13,185 nt of DNA. Origin: Chitinophagaceae bacterium. Its GTDB lineage: Bacteria; Bacteroidota; Bacteroidia; Chitinophagales; Chitinophagaceae. Positions within the stretch are counted from its first letter, which is position 1; each line of letters opens with the position of its first letter. The translations under genes were made by a program, and so were the position numbers. Location of the stretch: contig JAIEQT010000012.1 of NCBI GenBank assembly GCA_019747455.1, forward strand, positions 1 to 13,185, read 5' to 3'. Of this stretch, positions 1 through 7,670 are shown in pieces. Under the pieces are notes generated by a model. It ran no database searches. It saw nothing but the letters and a program-made list of their open reading frames with translations, and was not told the DNA's origin.

Positions 1-1010
1 AAAAGTTATAACACAAACAATAAAATCTCAAATACCAGCAATAATTCCAGAAGACTTGTGGAATAAAGTACAAGCAAATCTAAAAGTCAATAAAAAAGAA
101 TCTGTTGGGAAGAAAGCCCAATATCATTATTTATTAAATGGACTCATTTATTGTGAGAGATGTGGCAACAGATATTGGGGTAAAAAAAGACTTAAAGGGA
201 ATGATAACGCATATAAGTGTTTATCAAAGAAATATCCAGATCCAAAATGTAACAATCGTGGCTTGAGTTTGCCTAGATTAGAAACATTTATTCTAAATTA
301 TCTTCAGAGAAAACCTTTAAGTTCCAATGTCATAAAAGATTTACCTAAACCACCCACTTTACTTGATCAATATATAGAGCAAAAGGAAAAAAAAGCTGTC
401 GAATTAAAACAAATATCTGTCTCAATTAAGAATTTAGCCAATAAGCTAGATAATTCAAATATAATTGATGAGGTATTAGATAAACTTAATTCAATGCAAA
501 AAAAACGTCAATCGATAGTGGATGTAATTTCACTGTTGGAGAAAAATATTGCATTTGAAGAACAACTAAATCCTAATTCAAGCCTAATTAAAGAAGGAAG
601 AAAACGGTTATCTATAATAACAAAAATTAATGCTGAGTTTGGTGAAATTAGCAAAGCTGTTAAAAATCTTGTCGATTGGATTTCAATTGAATATGTAAAT
701 CAAAATAAGCCTGCTTTTTTTTTAATAAAAATAAAATTAAAAGGGTTGCCATATATCGATCAATTTAAAGCTGATTTTCATCTAAAAGAATTTAATCAAC
801 AAGGCTATTATGTTTCAAAACTAAATTCAAGAGGTGTGCCAATTGTTAATATTTCTAGTTCCACTGAATTTGATTTAGAGCAAATATTAAAAAATATCAG
901 GTTATTAAGCCCAGCTGAAGCAAAGAGGCCTGCATACAATAACACCTTTCAAATTAAAGATGCAGATATATATAAATTTGATTAATTTTGTTACTACCTT
1001 AATTACCCGT
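1..1010. mobile_element. Right end of a serine-recombinase integrative element, with att junction at about 986-1019
   Basis: The recombinase gene ends at 985 and recognisable TIGR02757 coding sequence starts at about 1008 (residues RINMLLRWMV). Large serine recombinases are commonly encoded next to one end of their element, so the junction (attL or attR) should lie between about 986 and 1019. The other end and the N-terminal two thirds of the TIGR02757 gene would be off the left edge. The exact crossover cannot be placed from one end. Whether the element is a prophage, an ICE or something smaller cannot be seen. Confidence 0.6.
2..985 (+). CDS. Large serine recombinase, C-terminal part (5' end outside window)
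   Basis: This is the 3' portion of a large serine recombinase, the enzyme class that integrates and excises phages and integrative elements at att sites. The frame is open through the left edge, so the catalytic N-terminal resolvase domain lies outside the window; the first ATG-like start inside (TTG at 56) is not the real start. The visible part opens with the PAIIPEDLWNKVQ segment that usually ends the Recombinase domain. A zinc-ribbon follows, with a CERCG pair and later Cys residues in YKC and KCNNRG. A long charged, coiled-coil-like region comes next (roughly 120-200 residues into the visible part), then a mixed C-terminal tail. It is AT-rich with many A-runs compared with genes to its right, consistent with acquired DNA. 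The stop lies about 20 bases before the host-gene fragment. Family assignment is confident; its substrate is inferred from position. Confidence 0.9.
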   Translation, partial: KVITQTIKSQIPAIIPEDLWNKVQANLKVNKKESVGKKAQYHYLLNGLIYCERCGNRYWGKKRLKGNDNAYKCLSKKYPDPKCNNRGLSLPRLETFILNYLQRKPLSSNVIKDLPKPPTLLDQYIEQKEKKAVELKQISVSIKNLANKLDNSNIIDEVLDKLNSMQKKRQSIVDVISLLEKNIAFEEQLNPNSSLIKEGRKRLSIITKINAEFGEISKAVKNLVDWISIEYVNQNKPAFFLIKIKLKGLPYIDQFKADFHLKEFNQQGYYVSKLNSRGVPIVNISSSTEFDLEQILKNIRLLSPAEAKRPAYNNTFQIKDADIYKFD

Positions 1011-1277
1011 ATAAACATGTTATTACGGTGGATGGTTAGGCCAGATTCATCCGGCGTTGATTTTGGAATATGGAAAAAGATAAAGCCTCATCAATTAATT
1101 TGTCCGATCGATCTTCATGTAGCGCGCGTAGCAAAACGATTTGGATTATTAGAGCGCAAACAAATAGACTGGCAAGCCGCTGAGGAATTGACTATGTATT
1201 TGCGTAAGTTAGACAATAACGATCCTGCGAAGTATGATTTTGCATTATTTGGATTAGGAGTGATGGAGAAATATTAA
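1008..1277 (+). pseudogene. TIGR02757 (DUF2400) family protein, C-terminal fragment cut by the element
   Basis: The sequence from RINMLLRWMVR through GVDFGIWKKI, CPIDLHVARVAKRFGLL and KYDFALFGLG matches the conserved C-terminal third of TIGR02757/DUF2400 proteins as I know them. These Bacteroidota proteins are about 250 residues long and resemble helix-hairpin-helix DNA glycosylases; their function is not established. Only about 88 residues remain. The open frame reaches back to an ATG at 960 inside the recombinase gene, but residues before about 1008 do not look like the family, so they are probably element DNA. An internal ATG at 1017 could still start a short product. The preserved reading frame fits recent, possibly reversible, insertion: excision should restore the gene. 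The family call is fairly sure; functional loss is inferred. Confidence 0.75.
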
Positions 1278-1286
1278 CTTACAAAC

Positions 1287-1571
1287 GTGATTGAATACAA
1301 TTTAGATATTGCCACTGTAGATCAACTTACGAAACAAGAATTGATCGATACGATTAATTATTTAATAAATCATGATTTTGAAAAACTGATATATGCTTTA
1401 TATCGAATAGATGTGTATGAGCATAAGATTCGAAATTTATTGGAAAATAGAACCGATATCAATGCGGCCACACTAATAGCAGACGCTATCATAGCCAGGC
1501 AATTGGAGAAAAAAATAGCTAGAGAAAAATATAGACAAGTACCCCCCGATAAGCCCGAAGATGCTTGGTAA
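1287..1571 (+). CDS. Small hypothetical protein, 94 aa, GTG start
   Basis: I recognise this only as a small helical conserved hypothetical protein of Bacteroidota; no function is known to me. It is acidic and predicted mostly alpha-helical, with a leucine-rich N-terminal half (VDQLTKQELIDTINYLI), a central LYRIDVYEHKIRNLLE segment, and a charged tail ending in RQVPPDKPEDAW. There is no ATG in frame: a stop at 1275-1277 lies just upstream and GTG at 1287 is the only ordinary start. It begins 9 bases after the TIGR02757 fragment stop, so the two were probably co-transcribed before the element inserted. Its present transcription may depend on the element. It ends 2 bases before the convergent GH9 gene's stop. 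Confidence 0.7.
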   Translation: MIEYNLDIATVDQLTKQELIDTINYLINHDFEKLIYALYRIDVYEHKIRNLLENRTDINAATLIADAIIARQLEKKIAREKYRQVPPDKPEDAW

Positions 1572-1573
1572 GT

Positions 1574-4141
1574 TTATCTCAGTAACTCATCAATTCGCGC
1601 AAAAGAATATCCTCTTCGCTTGAGAAATTGAATGAGTTCACCCATCTTATTATAGAGTTTATCTTTTCGTCGTGGATCTGTACCTATATGTATTAAAATG
1701 ATATTACCATTTAATCCGCCGGGCATTTGCTCCTTTCTTTTCAATCTGGCAATGATACTATCCGTACTTTGATAGGCTTTACCCATTCCCGGCCACGTAT
1801 AATCTGCATTCGTATACGTTCCTGGTGTAAAACTACATAAATCCATACCACGCCAATTCGTCCAGCTAGCGATACTGTCATTCCACCATTCATAAGGGGG
1901 AATATATACTTGCTGGAAACGGGTATCAATACCTAATGCTACCATAGCTTTAAAATTTTCATCTAAATCACGATCAAAAATTTTTTTATCAACCAGTAAA
2001 CTATCCCGTTTATTCCAATCACAATACAAAAGATGCTCGTTACTATGGGCACCCATATAATGCCCTGCCGCATTGGCTTTTCGTATGGCTGACGAAAATG
2101 ATTGATTACGATAAAACCTGCCGGTAAGAAAAAAACCAGCTTTTATTTTCTCCTTCTCTAAACAGGTAAGAATAGATTCCATTCCCTCGCCAAATTCGTC
2201 GCCGGTAAATACAAATGATAGTTGCTTTTTAGTATTCATCATACGTACAATACCACCTTGTATGGTATCTCCTATTTTATCACCGGGATAAGCAGTCCAA
2301 CCTCCCTCTAATTTATCTTTATACTTTCGGGTGTACATGGTAGGAAAAGTAGAAGGCATTTTTTGTTGCCTACCTTCTGATTCCATGGCTGCTAATAAAT
2401 AGATTAATGATGCCGTACCATCCATGGTAGGTTCATTGGTACTATAATCGCCATAATCATCGTGATATACGGCCAAGCTACTTTGAAAATCAGCATATTC
2501 ATCTGCATCCTTCAACTGAATCCCAATCAGTCCTTTATAAATAGAAGTATATACAGGACCATCTACCAAGCCTCCATAAATAGGATAATTTTTAAGATGT
2601 GTAAAAGCACTATGCGGATCTTCAGGCGTATCGCCCCAACTAGGTAAGCCATATATCATACTAGTACCCCATGGATTACACCCAAATAACCAATCGATAT
2701 TAGCTTGCTCTAATTCTTCATACACTGAATTATTTGTTAAAGCTCTGTACCAATAACACTGTTGTGCAAATGCAACTGTAAGGTTATTGCTACACCATAT
2801 AAATGGAACCCCTCTCCAAAAAGCATTTTGCTTAGCTTTCTGCCAAACTGCTTCAATCCCTTTTTGATAAAATGAAAGAATCGTATCTCTTTTTGCACCT
2901 ATTAATTTTTTTGCGAGTATATAATGCCCTACATTAACAAAAGGATACCATTGATAATGTCCAGCCGTATCTTTCCCAAGCCAAGGTGTAACAGGTTCTC
3001 GTTTGGCAAAATCGTACGCTTCTTACACACTCTTATCACTACCGATTGTAGCATGCATTAGCTCCATATCATCAACCCAATTATCCTCTGCATAGATATA
3101 AGGCGACCGAACCGAAGCAGTTTGGGTAACACCAAGTTTTTGATATGCATATGCCATGGCACTGGCTGCCTTCTGTTTATATATTTCTTCTTTCAAATAC
3201 ATTTGGGTAGCGCTAGTATATTTCCTTGCTACGCTCTCTCCTAATGCAAAAGCAGCACTGTACTTAGCGGCTGTAGAACTGGTACCCGTTGTATTATTTA
3301 AAAATTTTCCACGTTGTTGCGGTAATCCGTTTATAAAATATAAAGATCGTTCAAGGCCTTTACCATAATAGGTATCTTCTTTTGGAATACGCATACCCAT
3401 ATGATCTCTATCATCTCCTAATTGATTAAACATCCAATCTTCACGCGGATGCATTTTTATTAACCAATCTAATCCCCAGCGTGCTTCATCTAACACATCG
3501 GGAAAACCATTACTACCTCTATCTCCCATAAAATCATATTTATCCCTAAACACGCCCGGGAATTGATCGCAGGCCAGTAACAAATGATACACCGCATTCG
3601 CTGTAGTAGTGCCATATTGTAGATAGTCGCTCGCATCATGCCAGCCACCTACCGCATCTACATGTGAACTATCTCCAGGGCCAACAGTTTCTCCATACAA
3701 GCTATATCCATCATGGGTATGGCAACTATCTCTTAAAAAGGGATTATATCCACTCCTTTGCTGCCTCATATATTGTAAACAAAAATCAGCTGTTCCTTTA
3801 TATACGTTCTTATCAATGTTAAATACAGGCGATTTAATAGTTCCTGCTTGAATAAAATATTTCCCCTCTTTATTAAAGCCTGTAAAAATCAATCTATACG
3901 TATGCTTAAAAGGGCCGTATTCACCATGGTTTTTTCCGGCCTTAGCCCGCCAAACTTTTTTACCCGTTACAGCATCTACAATAGTAAATGATTGAATAGG
4001 TTTATTGGCTTTACTGCACCATACAGCAACTTTTGGTTTATTTGGTTTATACCCTAATAAATTAATACGTATCCAAGTACTATCGGCAGCAGACAATTGA
4101 AGTGTAAATAGATATACAAGAAATAGCCATATATATCGCAT
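1574..4141 (-). pseudogene. Secreted GH9 glycosidase fused to polysaccharide deacetylase, interrupted by one in-frame TAA
   Basis: Reading from 4141, 855 codons run in a single frame, broken only by TAA at 3023-3025 (codon 373). Residues 1-19 form a signal peptide (MRYIWLFLVY..., LSAA). An Ig-like cellulase N-terminal domain spans about 22-112. The GH9 catalytic domain follows (about 115-590), with the Asp pair in GGWHDASDY (D169, D172), the FGCNPWG and PHSAF region (486-512) and the acid Glu in YSTNEPT (E570). A NodB-like deacetylase domain (about 638-855) has FTGDEFGEG, HSNEH (699-703), YIPPYEW and LIHIGTDP. The 99 codons after the stop continue typical GH9 sequence (EPVTPWLGKDT, HYQWYPF). 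The protein would be exported to degrade beta-glucan-type polysaccharide. The stop separates D169/D172 from E570, so neither half alone should be active. A real nonsense mutation, a sequencing error or readthrough are all possible; no other lesion is seen. Confidence 0.85.
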
Positions 4142-4214
4142 CCCAAATTTTTACTTAAATATACAAACCGTATAACACTTGAATTCACTTATTTTCGCAA
4201 AGCAAAATTGCCTT

Positions 4215-5219
4215 ATGAAGCTAGTTTCTTATTTAAATAACGGCCACGATCAGTTAGCATTTTTTGTAGATGGATTTTTGTATGATTGTGATTTAGTACA
4301 TCCGGAACTACCCAATAGTATGAATATGTTTTTGCAGTATTGGGAAGAAATGTTTCCGATAGCACAGCAAACGAATGCAGCTATTTTAGCAGGAAGAATA
4401 GGCAAAGAGAAGGGTATAGATATAAACAGCATTCAGTTATTAGCTCCAGTTCCCTTCCCAACCTCTTGTAGAGACGGATATGCATTTAGGCAACATGTGG
4501 CCGCAGCACGCAGAAATCGTAAAGTAGATATGATCCCTGAATTTGATCAATATCCCATATTTTATTTTACGAATCATAACAGTATCCAAGGTCCGGGAGA
4601 TATTCTTTGTATGCCGGATCATTTCGAGAAATTAGATTTTGAACTGGAAGCTGCCATCGTTATTTGTAAAGCAGGAAGAAATATTAAAGCTGAAGAGGCT
4701 GATAATTATATAGGCGGACTTATGATCATGAATGATATGAGTGCGCGTAGGTTACAAATGGAAGAAATGTTACTAAACTTAGGCCCAGCTAAAGGAAAAG
4801 ATTTTTCTACCGTAATTGGACCTTGTTTAGTTACACTAGATGAATTAGCCCAGTATGAAGTTACCCCTAAAGAAAACCACACAGGTAAAGCATGGAACCT
4901 AACTATGAAGTGCTGGGTAAATGGTATTCAAGTAAGTGAAGGAAATGTAGCAGATATGGATTGGACTTTCGCAGAAATCATAGAACGCTGTGCATATGGT
5001 GTTACGCTTCACCCTGGTGATGTAATCGGCAGTGGTACTGTAGGTACAGGTTGTTTTTTAGAATTGAATGGCACAGGTAAACTCAATGATCCAAATTATA
5101 CTGAACAATGGCTGCAGGCGGGAGATATTGTAGAGATGGAGATCGAAGGATTAGGGAAGTTAAAGAATACGATTATCAAAGAAGAGGAGGATTTCTCGAT
5201 ATTAGCAAGAAAGAAGTAG
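4215..5219 (+). CDS. Fumarylacetoacetate hydrolase family protein
   Basis: This 334-residue protein belongs to the FAH superfamily, metal-dependent enzymes that hydrolyse C-C bonds in acylpyruvate-type compounds, including the last step of tyrosine breakdown. The metal site is visible: FELEAA supplies E143 and E145, and NDMSAR supplies D174. RQHVAAARR (H94) is a candidate catalytic His region, and GDVIGSGTVGTG (268-279) is the usual late glycine-rich strand. The frame extends upstream to TTG at 4179, but ATG at 4215 begins the familiar N-terminus MKLVSY, so it is chosen. A flavin reductase family gene lies downstream on the same strand, separated only by the repeat-flanked four-helix-bundle cassette; the two may once have been adjacent. 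A tyrosine or other aromatic catabolic role is inference; the family is certain, the substrate is not. Confidence 0.9.
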   Translation: MKLVSYLNNGHDQLAFFVDGFLYDCDLVHPELPNSMNMFLQYWEEMFPIAQQTNAAILAGRIGKEKGIDINSIQLLAPVPFPTSCRDGYAFRQHVAAARRNRKVDMIPEFDQYPIFYFTNHNSIQGPGDILCMPDHFEKLDFELEAAIVICKAGRNIKAEEADNYIGGLMIMNDMSARRLQMEEMLLNLGPAKGKDFSTVIGPCLVTLDELAQYEVTPKENHTGKAWNLTMKCWVNGIQVSEGNVADMDWTFAEIIERCAYGVTLHPGDVIGSGTVGTGCFLELNGTGKLNDPNYTEQWLQAGDIVEMEIEGLGKLKNTIIKEEEDFSILARKK

Positions 5220-5221
5220 TT

Positions 5222-5256
5222 ACGAGATACGGGGTGCGGGTTACGTGTTACCGTTA
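5222..5256. repeat. Left arm of heptamer inverted repeat, ACGAGAT type (5 units)
   Basis: Five consecutive 7-bp units begin two bases after the FAH stop. They include ACGAGAT, GCGGGTT and ACGTGTT; the rest are degenerate. ACGAGAT is the exact reverse complement of ATCTCGT, which occurs three times in the right arm. By hand alignment, the first four units pair with the outer right-arm units at about 23 of 28 positions. Confidence 0.75.
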
Positions 5257-5319
5257 AAAAACCTAACTCATTAAGTAATAATACTCAAAGACTTATTTTC
5301 ATTTTCAGTAGGTTTAGAA

Positions 5320-5742
5320 ATGATCAATGAAGACAAACTCAGTAAGTTAGAGGTTTGGAAAAGTGCTATGCATATTGGCGTAGAGATATACAAATTAAGC
5401 CTTGAAAATGAATGCTTAAAAAAAGATTTTTCGATTCGCGACCAAATACGTAAGTGTGCATTATCAATTTCAAATAATATTGCTGAAGGGTTAGAATATA
5501 ATAACAATAATGATTTCGCAAGATTCCTAAGAATAGCAAAAGGTTCGTGTGGAGAAACAAGAAATTGTGTGATTTTCTTGTCTAAAATTGGCTATATTAC
5601 AAGCAGCGAAGAGGAAATTTTTTGTTGCCAATTAATAGTACTTTCAAAACAACTTGGTAGTTTTATATCTTATTTGAAAAGTATTAAACCAAATACTAAA
5701 GACTCGACTCGCAACCCTAAACCTATAACCACTATCTCGTAA
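5320..5742 (+). CDS. Four-helix-bundle protein, 23S rRNA intervening-sequence protein family
   Basis: This 140-residue protein matches the TIGR02436/PF05635 family, first known from ORFs inside intervening sequences of 23S rRNA genes and structurally related to the Avd accessory protein of diversity-generating retroelements. Hallmarks are LEVWKSAMHIGVEIYKLS in helix 1, DQIRKCALSISNNIAEG in helix 2 (the diagnostic SxxxNIAEG stretch), FARFLRIAKGSCGETR in helix 3 and a fourth helix ending near YLKSIK. Its cellular role is unknown; a nucleic-acid-binding function is plausible from Avd. The family is usually about 120 residues; the extra tail from about residue 122 (KPNTKDSTRNPKPITTIS) is encoded by the right heptamer array, and the stop TAA lies in that array. 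The gene sits in the loop between two inverted repeat arms, splitting two metabolic genes, and is more AT-rich than both. Start ATG 5320 is well supported by family alignment. Confidence 0.9.
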   Translation: MINEDKLSKLEVWKSAMHIGVEIYKLSLENECLKKDFSIRDQIRKCALSISNNIAEGLEYNNNNDFARFLRIAKGSCGETRNCVIFLSKIGYITSSEEEIFCCQLIVLSKQLGSFISYLKSIKPNTKDSTRNPKPITTIS

Positions 5743-5768
5743 CCCGAATCTCGTATCTCGTATCTTTA
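5706..5768. repeat. Right arm of heptamer inverted repeat, ATCTCGT type (about 9 units)
   Basis: About nine 7-bp units lie in register: ATCTCGT occurs at 5734, 5748 and 5755, AACCCGA at 5741, and degenerate units such as AACCCTA and AACCACT precede them. They are complementary to the left arm at 5222-5256. The array overlaps the end of the four-helix-bundle gene and finishes 4 bases before the flavin reductase ATG, so it also forms that gene's 5' leader. Confidence 0.8.
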
Positions 5769-5772
5769 TAAA

Positions 5773-6657
5773 ATGATAATTGATTTCAGTACACTATCTA
5801 TCACTCAAAAACAAGCATGGCTCCAGCATGCCATTACCCCACGGCCCATTTGTTTTGCCAGTACTATTGATAAAAAAGGGAATCCAAACCTGAGTCCTTT
5901 TAGCTTCTTTAATTTATTTTCTTCAAATCCACCAATAATAGTTTTTTCCCCATCACGTAAAGGGAGAGATAATACATTGAAACATACACTAGAGAATATT
6001 TATGAAGTACCGGAATGTGTTATTAATATTGTTGACTATAATATGGTGCAGCAGGTTAGTTTATCCAGTTGTGAATACCCCAAGGGAACAGATGAATTCA
6101 TTAAAGCCGGTTTTACTAAAATACACGCATCAGTAGTAAAACCTCCTATGGTTGCAGAAGCAAAAATTAAAATGGAATGCAAAGTATTAGAAACAAAAAG
6201 CTTAGGAGAACAAGGTGGTGCCGGACAATTAGTAATAGCTGAAGTAGTTTTAATGCATGTAGATGACGATATTTTGAATGCAGATAAGACCATGATTGAC
6301 CAAGAAAAAATTGAGCTTGTAGCTCGGTTAGGTGGCGATTGGTACTGCAAGGTAAATAAAGAGAATATGTTTAAAGTAGCCAAACCTAATACACAATTAG
6401 GTATTGGTATAGATGCATTACCTGAAAGCGTTCGTAGTAGTAAAATTCTTACCGGTAATCATTTAGGACAGTTAGGTAATGTTCATGAAATGCCGGTTAT
6501 TGATCCTGCCTTTACGGATGATACCCTCAAAAACATCATTGAATATTATGCTATCAATCCTGCTGATATGGAACAGGAGCTTCATAAACATGCAGCAAGT
6601 TTGCTCAATCAAAATAAAGTAGTGGAAGCATGGCAAGTACTACTAGCTGGCGAATAA
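5773..6657 (+). CDS. Flavin reductase family protein (FMN-binding split barrel)
   Basis: This 294-residue protein carries a flavin reductase-like, FMN-binding split-barrel domain in its first roughly 190 residues. Typical features are ITPRPICFASTIDKKGNPNLSPFSFFN near the N-terminus, the PPIIVFSPS strand, and TLENIYEVPECVINIV. Such proteins bind FMN and reduce it or pass electrons to a partner oxygenase. The C-terminal 90 residues (LGIGIDALPESVRSSKILTGNHLGQLGNV...) are an extension I recognise in Bacteroidota members but cannot assign a role. It follows the FAH-family gene on the same strand, which would suit an aromatic-degradation unit; that link is inference. ATG 5773 comes directly after the heptamer array. 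The last 49 bases overlap the convergent glycosyltransferase gene. Confidence 0.88.
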   Translation: MIIDFSTLSITQKQAWLQHAITPRPICFASTIDKKGNPNLSPFSFFNLFSSNPPIIVFSPSRKGRDNTLKHTLENIYEVPECVINIVDYNMVQQVSLSSCEYPKGTDEFIKAGFTKIHASVVKPPMVAEAKIKMECKVLETKSLGEQGGAGQLVIAEVVLMHVDDDILNADKTMIDQEKIELVARLGGDWYCKVNKENMFKVAKPNTQLGIGIDALPESVRSSKILTGNHLGQLGNVHEMPVIDPAFTDDTLKNIIEYYAINPADMEQELHKHAASLLNQNKVVEAWQVLLAGE

Positions 6658-7670
6658 ACTTCTTCTTCTTTTTTACCCAATAAAGCTCTTCCTAATTCCA
6701 TTACATGTTGCACTATTTCATAAGTGGTATGTTGTAAGGTAAGTGGTTTAGGGTTTGGGGAAGAAAGCCAAGAGTTAATAGTTTGGGTGAATTCACTATC
6801 AATTTTATTTACAATAGTTATTCCAAAGTTTTTTAATGCTGCGGCGTTGCAAAGTTGTTCATATTGTCCGCGTATAGGTAAACACATTAATTTTTTACCC
6901 AGATATAAGGCTTCTGCCGGTGTTTCAAATCCGGCACCGGTTATTACACCTTCGCTTTCTATCATACTTTTTGTAAACGCCTCATTCGATATAGGAATGA
7001 ACCGTATATTATTACTCCGGGTAGGAGTTTTCACTCGCTTTGAAAATACCTCAAAATATATATCCGGATGTTGATATAAATAATGCATCAACATATCATC
7101 ACTATAATGAGACAAATAAACAGTTATATGCTTTTTATTCGTTGGATTGGCATGAAGGATGTTAGATTTTAAAATAGGAGAAAAGATAAACTGATCGTAA
7201 GCCTCAAAATGTAGTCCAACATAAGCACTGGCTTTAGCATATTGATGTAATACCCATTCCCCTGCTATATCTTTTTTAGACGTACGCGGCGTATGTTTAC
7301 TTTGAAAACTAGCCTGATGTCCAAAACCTATACTGGGTTTACCTTTTAGCTTACAAGCTAAGGCTGTTATACAATCAAAATCGTTTAATACAATATCATA
7401 TTTTTCTACAGGCAATGAGTTGGCTTCTTTCCAAACAGAAACCAAACTGCAGTCTTTTAGCATTTTCCAATAATCTAGTCCACCTTTATTCCCATAGAAC
7501 AAACTTAATCCCTTGCTTCTATATTTAATCGGCAATTCGGCTTGTAGATTACTATTACTTCCGCTTAAAAAAATATCTACTTCACCATATTGCTGAATAA
7601 AAGGCAAGATTTCAATAGCCCTGCTTATATGTCCGTTACCGGTTGCCTGTACTGCATAAAGTATCTTCAT
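6609..7670 (-). CDS. Glycosyltransferase, MurG/UGT-like GT-B fold
   Basis: This 353-residue protein has the pattern of GT-B glycosyltransferases related to MurG and the UDP-glucuronosyltransferase-like group. The N-terminal acceptor-side glycine loop is visible as QATGNGHISRA (8-18). The C-terminal nucleotide-sugar site is GVITGAGFETPAEALYLGKK (241-260) followed by LPIRGQYEQLCNAAAL (264-279), the usual 'G-x-E-x-x-E-A, P-x-x-x-Q-x-x-N-A' arrangement. It has no signal peptide or clear membrane segment, so it probably works at the inner face of the membrane. Its start ATGA overlaps the stop of the upstream phosphoesterase gene by 4 bases, indicating translational coupling. The C-terminal 16 or so residues are encoded antisense to the flavin reductase gene and look unconserved. 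Sugar donor and acceptor are unknown; a lipid or envelope glycan acceptor is a guess from its partner. Confidence 0.82.
   Translation of the reverse strand: MKILYAVQATGNGHISRAIEILPFIQQYGEVDIFLSGSNSNLQAELPIKYRSKGLSLFYGNKGGLDYWKMLKDCSLVSVWKEANSLPVEKYDIVLNDFDCITALACKLKGKPSIGFGHQASFQSKHTPRTSKKDIAGEWVLHQYAKASAYVGLHFEAYDQFIFSPILKSNILHANPTNKKHITVYLSHYSDDMLMHYLYQHPDIYFEVFSKRVKTPTRSNNIRFIPISNEAFTKSMIESEGVITGAGFETPAEALYLGKKLMCLPIRGQYEQLCNAAALKNFGITIVNKIDSEFTQTINSWLSSPNPKPLTLQHTTYEIVQHVMELGRALLGKKEEEVYSPASSTCHASTTLF

Larger units (their letters stand above)
5222..5768. mobile_element. Putative four-helix-bundle cassette bounded by inverted heptamer arrays
   Basis: The cassette consists of left array, four-helix-bundle gene and right array. 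It fills nearly the whole gap between the FAH stop and the flavin reductase ATG. Inverted ends around one small gene suggest an inserted unit, but there is no transposase, no visible target-site duplication and no empty site to compare. Mobility is therefore inference. The layout resembles 23S rRNA intervening sequences, where the same protein family is encoded in the loop of a stem. Confidence 0.4.

Noticed and set aside
960..1007. ATG at 960 as the true start of the 105-codon frame
   Set aside because: Residues before about 1008 do not resemble TIGR02757 and overlap the recombinase gene; they are read-through of element DNA.
2726..3022. Apparent 297-base non-coding gap between two minus-strand reading frames
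   Set aside because: Translation in the same frame gives uninterrupted GH9 sequence; the gap exists only because of the TAA at 3023 and the first possible start at 2725.
4142..4214. Promoters in the divergent gap between the GH9 gene and the FAH gene
   Set aside because: Only near matches occur (TATTTTCG on plus at 4190, TATATTTA on minus at 4156-4163) with no TTG at proper spacing, so none is annotated.
5222..5768. Classical insertion sequence with terminal inverted repeats
   Set aside because: No transposase, the ends are periodic heptamer arrays rather than single repeats, and no target duplication is visible.
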